Shown here piece after piece: positions 22,449 through 30,928 of a DNA stretch of 30,947 bases. Made by a program: the position numbers and the translations under genes. The first letter of the stretch is position 1. Every line of letters starts with the position of its first letter. The notes under the pieces are model-generated. The model did not search any database and was not told the origin of the DNA. It saw only the letters and a list, made by a program, of their open reading frames with translations. The DNA comes from Clostridium sp. CAG:575 (GTDB lineage Bacteria; Bacillota; Clostridia; TANB77; CAG-508), in NCBI GenBank assembly GCA_000435535.1, contig FR884562.1, positions 20,502 to 51,448 on the forward strand, read 5' to 3'.

Positions 22449-24203
22449 ATGTACAGAACAAAAACATGTGGAGAACTAAATATAAAAAATATAAACGAAA
22501 CAGTAGAATTAGCTGGATGGATACAAAAAATTAGAGACTTAGGGGCAATGATATTTATAGACCTAAGAGACCAATTTGGAATAACACAAATAGTAATAAA
22601 TGATGAAGAATTACAAAAACAAGCAAAAGAACTAACAACAGAAAGTTGTATACACATATCTGGAAAAGTTGTGGAAAGAAGCAATAAAAATACAAAAATT
22701 CCAACAGGAGAAATAGAAGTAATTGCTGATAAAATAGAAATACTAGGAAAATGTAAAAATGTTTTGCCATTTGAAATAAATACAGAGCAAGAAGTTAGAG
22801 AAGATTTAAGACTAGAATATAGATTCTTAGACTTAAGAAACGAAAAATTGCATAACAATATATTACTTCGTTCAAAAATTCTAAAAACATTAAGAGATAG
22901 AATGGATGAACTAGGATTTGCAGAAATTCAAACACCAATTTTAGCAAATTCTTCACCAGAAGGAGCTAGAGACTACTTAGTACCAAGTAGACTAAATCCA
23001 GGAGAATTTTACGCATTACCACAAGCACCACAACAATTTAAACAATTATTAATGGTAGCTGGATTTGATAAATACTTCCAAATAGCACCATGTTTTAGAG
23101 ATGAAGACCCAAGAGCAGACAGAGCACCAGGAGAATTCTATCAATTAGACTTTGAAATGAGTTTTGCAACACAAGAAGATGTATTTAAAGTAATAGAAGA
23201 AGTAGTGCCATATACATTTAAAAAATTCACAACATGGAAAGTTGATGAGGGACCATTTATAAAAATACCATATAGAGAAGCAATGGAAAAATACGGAATA
23301 GATAAGCCAGATTTAAGAAATCCGCTTATAATACAAGATGTAACAAAATGCTTTGCAAATTCAGAATTTAAAGCATTTGAAGGAAAAACGATAAAAGCAA
23401 TAATAATTCCAAATGGAGCAGAACAAGGAAGAAAATTCTTTGATAAAATGACAGAATATGCTACATCAGATGAAGTTGGAGCAAAAGGATTAGCATGGAC
23501 AAAATACGAAGAATCAGGAGAAATTACTGGTGGAATTGCAAAATTCATTACAGACGAAATAAAAGAACAATTAATTAATGAATTTGGAATGAATAAAAAT
23601 TCAAGTGTATTCTTTATAGCAGATGAATTTAAAACAGCACAAAAAATAGCAGGTTTAGTCAGAATTGAATTAGGAAAAAGATTAGATTTACTAGAAAAAG
23701 ATGTATATAGATTCTGCTATATAGTAGACTTCCCAATGTATGAACTATCAGATGAAGGAACAATTGACTTCAATCACAACCCATTCTCAATGCCACAAGG
23801 TGGAATGGAAGCATTAGAAACAAAAGACCCATTAGACATATTAGCATATCAATATGATTTAGTATGTAACGGATATGAAATGGCATCAGGAGCAGTAAGA
23901 AACCACAATCCAGAAATAATGGTAAAAGCGTTTGAAATTGCAGGATATCAAGAAGAAGATGTAAAAAATAGATTTGGAGCATTATATAATGCCTTCCAAT
24001 ATGGAACACCACCACATGCAGGAGCTGCACCTGGGGTAGATAGAATGGTTATGCTAATAGAGGATTCCCAAAATATTAGAGAGGTAATAGCATTCCCTAA
24101 AAATAAGAGAGCAAGAGACTTACTTATGAGAGCACCATCAGTTGTATCAGAACAACAATTAAAAGATGTACATATTAAATTAGAACACATGGGACAGTCT
24201 TAA
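22449..24203 (+). CDS. aspS: Aspartyl-tRNA synthetase
   Basis: Class II synthetase of the bacterial type, 584 residues. N-terminal OB-fold anticodon domain (L-A-G-W-I-Q-K-I-R-D-L-G-A), catalytic motif 2 at F216-R217-D218-E219-D-P-R-A-D-R, the bacterial GAD insertion domain (about 290-420), and motif 3 with G-A-A-P-G-V-D-R (Arg532). In the anticodon domain the R-D-L-G form matches E. coli, whereas the non-discriminating Pseudomonas enzyme has R-D-H-G; this hints at tRNA-Asp specificity but is not proof. Start fixed by GGAGG and homology. It ends close to the TSCPD gene. Confidence 0.97.
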   Translation: MYRTKTCGELNIKNINETVELAGWIQKIRDLGAMIFIDLRDQFGITQIVINDEELQKQAKELTTESCIHISGKVVERSNKNTKIPTGEIEVIADKIEILGKCKNVLPFEINTEQEVREDLRLEYRFLDLRNEKLHNNILLRSKILKTLRDRMDELGFAEIQTPILANSSPEGARDYLVPSRLNPGEFYALPQAPQQFKQLLMVAGFDKYFQIAPCFRDEDPRADRAPGEFYQLDFEMSFATQEDVFKVIEEVVPYTFKKFTTWKVDEGPFIKIPYREAMEKYGIDKPDLRNPLIIQDVTKCFANSEFKAFEGKTIKAIIIPNGAEQGRKFFDKMTEYATSDEVGAKGLAWTKYEESGEITGGIAKFITDEIKEQLINEFGMNKNSSVFFIADEFKTAQKIAGLVRIELGKRLDLLEKDVYRFCYIVDFPMYELSDEGTIDFNHNPFSMPQGGMEALETKDPLDILAYQYDLVCNGYEMASGAVRNHNPEIMVKAFEIAGYQEEDVKNRFGALYNAFQYGTPPHAGAAPGVDRMVMLIEDSQNIREVIAFPKNKRARDLLMRAPSVVSEQQLKDVHIKLEHMGQS

Positions 24204-24273
24204 TTTGTTCTATAATTATTGATGAAAAAAGTAGAAATATGTCGAAAAACATAAAATTAAAGGAGAAACAAAA

Positions 24274-24525
24274 ATGATATATACATATAAACCACAGGGT
24301 GTTTGTTCTTATGAAATGAAAATAGAAGTAGATGGAGACACAATAAAAAAAGTTACAATAGAAGGTGGATGTGCAGGAAACACAGTAGGAGTATCAAGAT
24401 TAGTTGAAGGAATGGATATTGATGAAGCAATAAAGAGATTAAAAGGTATTCAATGTGGATATAGAGGAACATCATGCCCTGACCAATTAGCAATTGCATT
24501 AGAAGAAATTAAAGCTAAAATATAA
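24274..24525 (+). CDS. TSCPD domain protein (TIGR03905-like)
   Basis: 83 residues. Conserved Cys and Gly pattern: P-x-G-V-C-S at the start, G-G-C-A-G-N-T in the middle, and C-G-Y-R-G-T-S-C-P-D-Q-L-A at the end, which gives the family its name. A related domain sits at the C-terminus of class II ribonucleotide reductases, but stand-alone members have no settled function. The four Cys could bind metal. ATG follows AAAGGAGA; a TGTCGAA heptamer lies at 24240-24246. It is 70 bases after aspS and likely read from the same transcript. Confidence 0.88.
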   Translation: MIYTYKPQGVCSYEMKIEVDGDTIKKVTIEGGCAGNTVGVSRLVEGMDIDEAIKRLKGIQCGYRGTSCPDQLAIALEEIKAKI

Positions 24526-24625
24526 TCAAAAAATAAAATATTACAACAATAACATAAGAAACTATTAAAGAAAGTTTTAATATAGCACAAATATGAGAAA
24601 ATCAAAAAAATTTTCAATAAATAAA

Positions 24626-24656
24626 AAGAGGCAATGAATAAAAATTCAAGCCTCTT
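24626..24656. terminator. Terminator between TSCPD and XRE genes
   Basis: AAGAGGC (24626-24632) pairs with GCCTCTT (24650-24656). The minus-strand direction ends in TTTTTAT; on the plus strand CTTCTTTT follows. It overlaps the end of the XRE gene. Confidence 0.75.
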
Positions 24657-25035
24657 CTTCTTTTGTTGGAAGAATAAAATCTTTATTTGCCAATAACAAT
24701 TTTTTTATCAATTCAATTTGAGATTTAGATAAATGAGGAATTTTATCCAAATTATATAAATCTTTAATAAAGAGAGAAATTCCTAAATCAGCATTTTTTG
24801 ACGATTTCTTTATAGTTTTATCATCTGCTAAACCAAGAAGATAATCTAAGGAAACTTGAAAAACATTAGCTATTCTAGAAACAACATCTAAGCGAGGAGT
24901 TCTTTCACCATTTAAATATCTACAAATTGTTACATTAGACGTACCAATTTTATTTGCAAGTTCTGTTTGCTTCATATTATTTTCATCTAACAATACAGTC
25001 AATCTATAACTAAAATCTTCAACATTAAAATCCAT
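24646..25035 (-). CDS. XRE-family transcription regulator
   Basis: 129 residues. Helix-turn-helix at about 20-65 (M-K-Q-T-E-L-A-N-K-I-G-T-S-N-V-T-I-C-R-Y-L-N-G), followed by the S-L-D-Y-L-L-G-L-A-D typical of this group. The C-terminal 55 residues (L-S-K-S-Q-I-E-L-I-K-K-L and a Glu-rich end) may be for dimerisation; no sensor domain is recognisable. Shine-Dalgarno AGGAGG just before ATG 25035. A palindrome at 25073-25094 beside its -10 box points to self-regulation. Confidence 0.88.
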   Translation of the reverse strand: MDFNVEDFSYRLTVLLDENNMKQTELANKIGTSNVTICRYLNGERTPRLDVVSRIANVFQVSLDYLLGLADDKTIKKSSKNADLGISLFIKDLYNLDKIPHLSKSQIELIKKLLLANKDFILPTKEEEA

Positions 25036-25064
25036 ATAAAACCTCCTATATAATCATCATAATT

Positions 25065-25094
25065 ATTATAGAACTATAACCTATATGTTATAGT
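25065..25094 (-). promoter_or_regulatory. Promoter and palindromic operator of the XRE gene
   Basis: ACTATAAC (25073-25080) and GTTATAGT (25087-25094) form a perfect palindrome with a 6-base centre. On the minus strand a TATAAT box lies at 25070-25065 and the palindrome covers the spacer and -35 region, where no good -35 box is visible. The remaining bases up to 25309 are AT-rich and show no gene. Confidence 0.65.
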
Positions 25095-25309
25095 ATAATT
25101 ACCTAAATTATAAACTAAATATAAAATTAACCATTTGGCAATAAATAAAATTGTGCAGATATTAAAATATTAATAAAGTAATTCTTAATCATATAATTAT
25201 TATTGACTAGGAATTTATTATATAGTATATACAGCATTATATCGTTTTGAATTAACTACAAGAAAATGATATACAAATTGCGATAATTATAATAGGAATA
25301 CAAAAAAGA

Positions 25310-26107
25310 TTATTTCAAATTTACAAAATCATAAAAATTTCTAAATTCATAACCTTCAGATTTTAAATAATCTATAGAAGATTTTAATACATTATATGTT
25401 TTGTTAACATCAGCAGTATCATGCATTAAAATAATTAAAGTTCCTTTATTTTTAGCAGTTTTTTTCAAATTGTTTAATAATTGAGAATCAGAGTACTTTT
25501 TTTCAGAGTCTCTATTTAAACAATTCCAATCAACATAAACATAATCTAGATCAGATAAGACCTGTAAAGCATTCTTCTTTTCATATTGGTATTTATGAGA
25601 CATATAACCATTAGGAAAACGAAAAATATGAGAACAATAATGTGATAAACCAAGAGCATTTGCTATTTCCAAATCAGTGTTTTCAACTTCCTTCTGGAAA
25701 CTTTCCATATCTCTATAAAGTAATTTATTATTATGATTATAACCATGGTTAGCAATATAATGACCCTCTTCATATTCTCTTTTAACTAAATCCGGATTTT
25801 CTTTTACATGTTTACCAACAACAAAAAAAGTAGCTTTTACGTTCTCTTCTTTCAATATATCCAAAATTTTACCAGTAGCTTTTGTAGTAGGACCATCATC
25901 AAAAGTAAGGTAAGCAATTTTTTCATTAGATTTTGTAATATCAGTTAAATTAGTAGATATATCAACATTAAAAAAAGATCCTTTATCAATTTCTATAGCA
26001 AAGGTATTGGAAGTTTTTAAAGAAAAAAATAAAACAAATGAAAAAATCAAAACAAAGGATAAGATAATAAAATAAATGGTATTTTTTTTAAAAATAAAAA
26101 TCTTCAT
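25310..26107 (-). CDS. Exported polysaccharide deacetylase (NodB domain)
   Basis: 265 residues with an N-terminal membrane anchor (about 10-32). The catalytic domain has T-F-D70-D71-G-P, the metal ligands H121 and H125 in A-N-H-G-Y-N-H, R-F-P-N-G, V-D-W-N and L-I-I-L-M-H-D, so the carbohydrate esterase 4 site is complete. Such enzymes remove acetyl groups from peptidoglycan sugars outside the membrane, giving lysozyme resistance or marking spore cortex. It lies behind the glycosyltransferase gene on the same strand, but a hairpin with a T tract separates them and overlaps its GGGGG ribosome-binding region. Confidence 0.93.
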   Translation of the reverse strand: MKIFIFKKNTIYFIILSFVLIFSFVLFFSLKTSNTFAIEIDKGSFFNVDISTNLTDITKSNEKIAYLTFDDGPTTKATGKILDILKEENVKATFFVVGKHVKENPDLVKREYEEGHYIANHGYNHNNKLLYRDMESFQKEVENTDLEIANALGLSHYCSHIFRFPNGYMSHKYQYEKKNALQVLSDLDYVYVDWNCLNRDSEKKYSDSQLLNNLKKTAKNKGTLIILMHDTADVNKTYNVLKSSIDYLKSEGYEFRNFYDFVNLK

Positions 26108-26108
26108 A

Positions 26109-26136
26109 CAAAAACCCCCATATAAATATATGAGGG
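26109..26136 (-). terminator. Terminator-like hairpin overlapping the deacetylase ribosome-binding site
   Basis: On the minus strand CCC-T-C-ATATA pairs with TATAT-G-G-GGG (26136 to 26115, one mismatch), followed by TTTTTG. The GGGGG arm ends 7 bases before ATG 26107 and is the only Shine-Dalgarno-like sequence. Confidence 0.6.
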
Positions 26137-26178
26137 AAAAATAAAATAATACAAAATATTAATATAAAATTCAAAACA

Positions 26179-26865
26179 CTAATTAATAGATAAAGCTTCA
26201 TCTTTAGTTATATAACCATATTCAAGCATTTTGTTAATAACATGATATTGACGCTTTTTTGCTAAATTTGGATTAACAGAGGGAGAATAAACTGATGGAG
26301 CATTAGGAATTCCAGCAAGCATAGATGATTCATCTAAACTTAAATCTTTTGGATCCTTTTGATAATATCCTTGACTAGCATCATAAATACCATAATATCC
26401 ATCACCAAAATATGCAGTATTAACATATAATTCAAAAATTTCATTTTTAGAATAATTTTTTTCTAAATCATAAGCAGCAAATATTTCTGCAACTTTTCTA
26501 ACCCAAGATTTTTCCTGAGAAAGAATTAGATTTTTAGCAACTTGCTGAGTAATTGTACTACCACCTTCCTGTAACTCTCTATTTTTGACATTAGTAAAAA
26601 TAGCTCGTCCAAGTGCAATTACATCAATTGGACCATGATCATAAAAACGGTGGTCTTCGACACTAATAACAGCATTTCTATAATAAGCAGACATATCAGA
26701 AAATTTTGTGAAATGTTCATCAGAAGTAACAGATGAAACTCTTGTCAATAAAGGTGTATCTTTTAAAGCTTTTTGATAAGTAGAATATCCAATAATCAAA
26801 CCAAAAGAACAGATTACTATAAATAATAAGATAATTGCAATTATTAATTTTTTTAAAAATTTCAT
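26179..26865 (-). CDS. Monofunctional peptidoglycan glycosyltransferase (GT51)
   Basis: Polymerises lipid II into glycan strands at the outer face of the membrane. 228 residues from ATG 26865, chosen because AAAGGA lies nine bases upstream; the ATG 27 bases earlier has no site. One membrane anchor (about 6-28), then the GT51 motifs: S-V-E70-D-H-R-F-Y-D-H with the catalytic Glu, E-G-G-S-T-I-T-Q-Q-V-A-K-N, R-K-V-A-E, L-E135-K-N-Y-S-K-N-E-I-F-E-L-Y-V-N and Y-F-G-D-G-Y-Y-G-I. There is no transpeptidase domain; the protein stops just after the GT fold, so it is of the MtgA/SgtB kind rather than a bifunctional PBP1. Confidence 0.92.
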   Translation of the reverse strand: MKFLKKLIIAIILLFIVICSFGLIIGYSTYQKALKDTPLLTRVSSVTSDEHFTKFSDMSAYYRNAVISVEDHRFYDHGPIDVIALGRAIFTNVKNRELQEGGSTITQQVAKNLILSQEKSWVRKVAEIFAAYDLEKNYSKNEIFELYVNTAYFGDGYYGIYDASQGYYQKDPKDLSLDESSMLAGIPNAPSVYSPSVNPNLAKKRQYHVINKMLEYGYITKDEALSIN

Positions 26866-27092
26866 AAAATAAATTCCTTTCATAATTTCCATTATTATAT
26901 AACAAAAAATATAAAAAGCATATAGAATTTTGAAAATAAATTAGAATATGGTAATAGATAAGTTAGAGTTAACACAAATAAAATAATAGTAGCATTACTA
27001 AATAGTAAGTGCATATTATAAAAATAAATAATATAAAAAAGTTAAAGTTTTGCAAAAAATTTTGTGAAATCTAATAACAGAATGGAGGAAAA

Positions 27093-27917
27093 ATGAAATT
27101 TGTAAAAATGCAAGGATTAGGAAATGATTATATATACATAGATGCAATTAATCAAAAAATAGAAAATAGAGAAGAATTAGCAAGAAAAATAAGTGATATA
27201 CATTTTGGAATAGGTTCAGACGGAATGATTTTAATATGCAAAAGTGAAATAGCAGATTATAAAATGGAAATATATAATGCAGATGGAAGTCAAGCAGAAA
27301 TGTGTGGAAATGGAATTAGATGTTTTGGAAAATTTTTATATGAAAATAATTTTACAAAGAAAAAAGAAATAAAAGTAGAAACATTATGTGGAATAAAAAC
27401 ACTGTATTTAAATGTAAAGGAAAATAAAGTCAACAGTGTGACAGTAGATATGGGAAATCCAATATTAGAAGCAAATAAAATCCCAACGACAATAGAAAAA
27501 GATATTATAAGAAATTATCCATTAATCATAAATAATAAAGAATTTAAAATTAATTGTGTATCTATGGGGAATCCACACACAATAATATTTACAAATGATT
27601 TAGAAAAAATAGACATAAGAAGATATGGAAAAGAAATTGAAAAAAACAGCTATTTTCCAAATAGAACAAATGTTGAATTTGCACAGATTTTAAATAGAAA
27701 TACAGTAAAAATATACGTATGGGAGAGAGGAACAGGGGAAACATTAGCATGTGGAACAGGAGCATGTGCAACAGTAGTTGCTGGAGTTATTAACGGATAC
27801 TTAGAAAGAAGAGTAAAGGTGTTTTTAAAAGGAGGAAATCTATTGGTAGAATGGGGGAAAAATAATAAAATTTATTTAACAGGACCAGCAGCAACAGTAT
27901 GCAAAGGAGAAATATAA
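27093..27917 (+). CDS. dapF: Diaminopimelate epimerase
   Basis: Converts LL- to meso-diaminopimelate, the lysine precursor and peptidoglycan cross-link residue; cofactor-free two-base mechanism. 274 residues with both catalytic Cys: Cys71 in E-M-C-G-N-G-I-R-C and Cys220 in L-A-C-G-T-G-A-C-A. M-Q-G-L-G-N-D-Y opens the first domain and A-D-G-S precedes Cys71. ATG follows TGGAGG. A possible promoter TTGCAA-16-TAATAA lies at 27050-27077. It implies mDAP-type peptidoglycan. Confidence 0.96.
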   Translation: MKFVKMQGLGNDYIYIDAINQKIENREELARKISDIHFGIGSDGMILICKSEIADYKMEIYNADGSQAEMCGNGIRCFGKFLYENNFTKKKEIKVETLCGIKTLYLNVKENKVNSVTVDMGNPILEANKIPTTIEKDIIRNYPLIINNKEFKINCVSMGNPHTIIFTNDLEKIDIRRYGKEIEKNSYFPNRTNVEFAQILNRNTVKIYVWERGTGETLACGTGACATVVAGVINGYLERRVKVFLKGGNLLVEWGKNNKIYLTGPAATVCKGEI

Positions 27918-27943
27918 AACAAACAAAAATTTGCATAAAACTA

Positions 27944-27972
27944 TTGACTTTTTAGTTTTAAATTTATATAAT
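27944..27972 (+). promoter_or_regulatory. Promoter of the 6S-like RNA gene
   Basis: TTGACT (27944-27949), 17-base spacer, perfect TATAAT (27967-27972). Expected start at 27978-27980, exactly where the closing stem of the RNA begins. Confidence 0.85.
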
Positions 27973-27978
27973 AAGCAA

Positions 27979-28123
27979 AGAAAATGAGAGAAAAAAGCAG
28001 AATGTGGTTATAGTATTAGCTAGAATTTTGAGCAAATAAAAAATATCCATATCCTGCAGCCAGCTAGATATGGACTAAAAATATCAAACAATTGGCAACC
28101 ACATTTTGTGGTCTCTTATTTTC
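27979..28123 (+). ncRNA. Structured small RNA, 6S-like
   Basis: About 145 nt. Closing stem 27980-27990 with 28113-28123 (11 bp, one G-T), second stem 28001-28009 with 28097-28105 (9 bp), a large asymmetric bubble (36 and 22 bases), and a terminal stem 28046-28053 with 28067-28074 (8 bp) over a 13-base loop. Stem, big open bubble, and end hairpin copy the outline of 6S RNA, which mimics an open promoter and binds sigma-A RNA polymerase. It is shorter than most 6S RNAs (about 180-200 nt). An alternative 6-bp hairpin (28098-28103 with 28107-28112) followed by a T-rich run could make a terminator, which would fit a riboswitch-type leader for the HD gene 50 bases on. Confidence 0.6.
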
Positions 28124-28174
28124 TAAATACATTATAAAATAAAAAAACAAAAAAGTCAAGAAAGTAGGTATAAA

Positions 28175-28729
28175 ATGAAAGAACAATTTTTAGAATTATT
28201 AAGACAAGTAAAAAGAGAAGGAATGGACCAATTAATAGAATTTATAGAAAAAACAGACTTTTTTACAGCACCAGCAAGTACAAGATTCCATGGGGATTAT
28301 GAGGGTGGATTAGTAGAACATAGCATGAAAGTATATGAAATATTAAAACATAAAGTAGAAACAAATATTGAACCATTAAATGTAAACCCAGAAACACTTA
28401 TACTAGTACCATTGTTACATGATTTATGCAAAGCAAATTTTTACAAAGTTGATTATAGAAATGCAAAAAACGCATTAGGAGTATGGGAAAAAGTTCCATA
28501 TTATACAATAGATGACACAATACCATATGGACATGGAGAAAAATCAGTAATGATGATAACAGAATATATTAAATTAACACCAGAAGAAAAATATTCAATC
28601 CGTTGGCATATGGGATATACAGAACCAAAAGAACTATACAACACAATAGGAGCAGCTTACAAAAAATATCCACTAGCACTATTAATGCATGAAGCTGATT
28701 TAGAAGCAACTTATTTTTATGATATTTAA
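28175..28729 (+). CDS. HD-domain phosphohydrolase
   Basis: 184 residues. HD metal motifs: G-G-L-V-E-H-S (first His), P-L-L-H-D-L-C-K (His-Asp), Y-G-H-G-E-K-S-V and R-W-H-M-G, with H-E-A-D-L-E-A-T (last Asp) near the end, so the site looks complete. Members act on nucleotides or phosphoesters; the substrate is unknown. The start codon has only a modest site (GTAGGT). It follows the 6S-like RNA and precedes ruvA by 94 bases. Confidence 0.88.
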   Translation: MKEQFLELLRQVKREGMDQLIEFIEKTDFFTAPASTRFHGDYEGGLVEHSMKVYEILKHKVETNIEPLNVNPETLILVPLLHDLCKANFYKVDYRNAKNALGVWEKVPYYTIDDTIPYGHGEKSVMMITEYIKLTPEEKYSIRWHMGYTEPKELYNTIGAAYKKYPLALLMHEADLEATYFYDI

Positions 28730-28823
28730 TATAAATTTGACATATATAAGATTTGGCAGACAAAATTTTGAAAAAAATTTTGGATTATGATGAGCAAAAC
28801 AGGTGAAGCGAAAGGAGAAAATT

Positions 28824-29462
28824 ATGTTAGCATATATAAAAGGAACTTTAGAAATGAAGATGACAGGATATATAGTAATAGATGTAGGTGGATTAGGATA
28901 TAAAATATATATGTCAGATTCAGCAATAGAAAAATTAGGAAATACAGGAGAAATAGTAAAAGTTCATACATATTACAAAGTAAGAGAAGATGATATAAGT
29001 ATATTTGGATTTAATACACTAGAAGAATTAAGAATGTTTGAACTTTTAATATCAGTTAGTGGAGTTGGAGCAAAAACAGCATTAGCAATGCTTGCGGTAT
29101 GTGAGCCAACAGAATTCGCATTAGCAATAATTTCAGAAGATATAAAAACATTAACACAAATTCCAGGAATTGGAGCAAAATCAGCACAAAGAATAATATT
29201 AGAATTAAAAGATAAAATAAAGAAAGAACAACAAATTCAAGAATTAACAAAAGCTGCAAATGGAATAAAAGAAAATAATGGCTTAAAAACAAAATTAGAA
29301 GAAAAAATAGAAAATGAACAAAAAGCAGATGAAGCTATGGCAGCACTTCAAGTGTTAGGATACAACAAGAGAGAAATAGAAAAGGCATTTGACAAAATTG
29401 CAAAAGAAAACATGTCAACAGAAGAATTGATTAGAAAAGGTTTGACAATCTTAGGAAAATAA
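28824..29462 (+). CDS. ruvA: Holliday junction branch migration subunit RuvA
   Basis: Forms the tetramer that holds four-way junctions for the RuvB motor. 212 residues: OB-fold start M-L-A-Y-I-K-G-T-L, two helix-hairpin-helix motifs (S-G-V-G-A-K-T-A and P-G-I-G-A-K-S-A-Q-R-I-I-L-E-L), a Lys/Glu-rich linker, and the C-terminal RuvB-binding domain (A-L-Q-V-L-G-Y). ATG 28824 follows AAAGGAG; the ATG at 28803 does not. rarA starts 23 bases after it, so they are one operon. ruvB, the usual next gene, is missing here. Confidence 0.96.
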   Translation: MLAYIKGTLEMKMTGYIVIDVGGLGYKIYMSDSAIEKLGNTGEIVKVHTYYKVREDDISIFGFNTLEELRMFELLISVSGVGAKTALAMLAVCEPTEFALAIISEDIKTLTQIPGIGAKSAQRIILELKDKIKKEQQIQELTKAANGIKENNGLKTKLEEKIENEQKADEAMAALQVLGYNKREIEKAFDKIAKENMSTEELIRKGLTILGK

Positions 29463-29485
29463 TTTCTCTGAAAGGAATATAAAAA

Positions 29486-30730
29486 ATGAACAGTAATGAA
29501 CCATTAGCATACAGAATGAGACCAAAAACATTAGAAGAATATGTAGGACAAGAACATGTATTAGGACAAGACAAAATATTATATAGAACAATAAAAGCTG
29601 ATAGATTATCAAGCATCATATTATTTGGACCTCCAGGATGTGGAAAGACATCACTTGCGAAAGTAATCAGTGCAACAACAAAATATAAATTTTATAAGTT
29701 AAATGCGGTAACTGCAGGAGTAGCTGATATAAAAAAGGTAATTGAGGAAACAAAAAATTTTATGCTAAATCCAGCAGGAAAAAGTATATTGTTCATAGAC
29801 GAAATTCATAGATTCAACAAATTACAGCAAGATGCATTATTACCATTTGTAGAAAATGGACTAATAATATTGATAGGAGCTACTACAGAAAATCCATATT
29901 TTGAAGTAAATAAAGCCTTAATATCAAGATCAATGGTAATTAAATTGGAACCACTAACAGAAAAAAATATATATACAATTTTAAAAAATTCCTTAACAAG
30001 AAAAGATGGACTAGCAGATTACCAAATAAAAATAGAAGATAGTACACTAAAAAAATTAGCAAGTATAGCAAATGGGGATGTAAGAACAGCTTTAAATGGG
30101 CTTGAAGTAGCAGTTCTTACAACAAACATGGAAAGTGATGGATATATACATATAACAGATGAAGTAATAAAAAATAGTGTACAAAATAGAAAAGCAATAT
30201 TTGATAAAAATGGAGATAGTCATTATGACAATATAAGTGCTTTTATAAAATCAATGAGAGGTTCAGATGCAGATGCTACAATTTTTTATTTAGCTAGAGC
30301 TCTTAATGGAGGAGAAGACCCAATGTTTTTAGCAAGAAGAATTGTAATAGCAGCTTCAGAAGATGTTGGACTTGCTAATCCAAATGCTCTAGTAGTAGCA
30401 ACATCAGCAATGCAGGCAGTGCATTTAGTTGGAATGCCTGAAGCAAGAATTATTTTATCAGAAGCAGCTACATACATAGCAAGGTCAAAAAAATCAAATG
30501 CAACATACTTGGGAATAAACCAAGCTTTAGAAGATGTGGCTAATAAAGATACAGGAGAAGTTCCAATGCATATTAGGAATGCACCAGTAGAACAAATGAA
30601 ACAGTTTGGATATCATGAAGGATATCTATATCCACATGATTTTCCAGGACATTGGGTAGAACAACAATATTTGCCAGATAAAATGGTGGGAACAAGATAT
30701 TTTATAAAAGATGAAAATATAGATGAATAA
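29486..30730 (+). CDS. rarA: Replication-associated recombination protein RarA (MgsA)
   Basis: An AAA+ ATPase that acts at stalled replication forks and interacts with single-strand-binding protein. 414 residues: Walker A G-P-P-G-C-G-K-T (48-55), Walker B F-I-D-E (103-106) with the following I-H-R-F, sensor 1 G-A-T-T-E-N-P, the family stretch N-G-D-V-R-T-A-L-N, and the C-terminal tetramerisation domain with Y-L-A-R-A-L-N-G-G-E-D-P, A-S-E-D-V-G-L-A and Y-L-Y-P-H-D-F-P-G-H-W. These separate it from RuvB. Weak site before ATG 29486. It is closed by a terminator. Confidence 0.97.
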   Translation: MNSNEPLAYRMRPKTLEEYVGQEHVLGQDKILYRTIKADRLSSIILFGPPGCGKTSLAKVISATTKYKFYKLNAVTAGVADIKKVIEETKNFMLNPAGKSILFIDEIHRFNKLQQDALLPFVENGLIILIGATTENPYFEVNKALISRSMVIKLEPLTEKNIYTILKNSLTRKDGLADYQIKIEDSTLKKLASIANGDVRTALNGLEVAVLTTNMESDGYIHITDEVIKNSVQNRKAIFDKNGDSHYDNISAFIKSMRGSDADATIFYLARALNGGEDPMFLARRIVIAASEDVGLANPNALVVATSAMQAVHLVGMPEARIILSEAATYIARSKKSNATYLGINQALEDVANKDTGEVPMHIRNAPVEQMKQFGYHEGYLYPHDFPGHWVEQQYLPDKMVGTRYFIKDENIDE

Positions 30731-30778
30731 AATCTAATAAATATTAAAAATTTTACAAATAAATAACGAATACAAAAG

Positions 30779-30827
30779 TAAAAATTGGGAAAGATACTAA
30801 ATAAAAATAGTAGATTTCTCAATTTTT
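30779..30827 (+). terminator. Terminator after rarA
   Basis: Stem of 13 bp (about 30779-30791 with 30815-30827, one G-T pair) with an inner ATACTA/TAGTA pairing and a T run built into the 3' arm. Confidence 0.75.
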
Positions 30828-30928
30828 ATTTATAAACAATGCTTAGAATAATTTAAATAATATTAAGGCACAGAAGACATTTTTTAAACTAGAAAATTAC
30901 TTTTTTAACATTAAAAAGAGGAACTTTT

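Noticed and set aside
28761..28782. A perfect 9-bp CAAAATTTT hairpin before ruvA
   Set aside because: Pure A/T pairing apart from one base pair and no T tract; such stems are common in this base composition.
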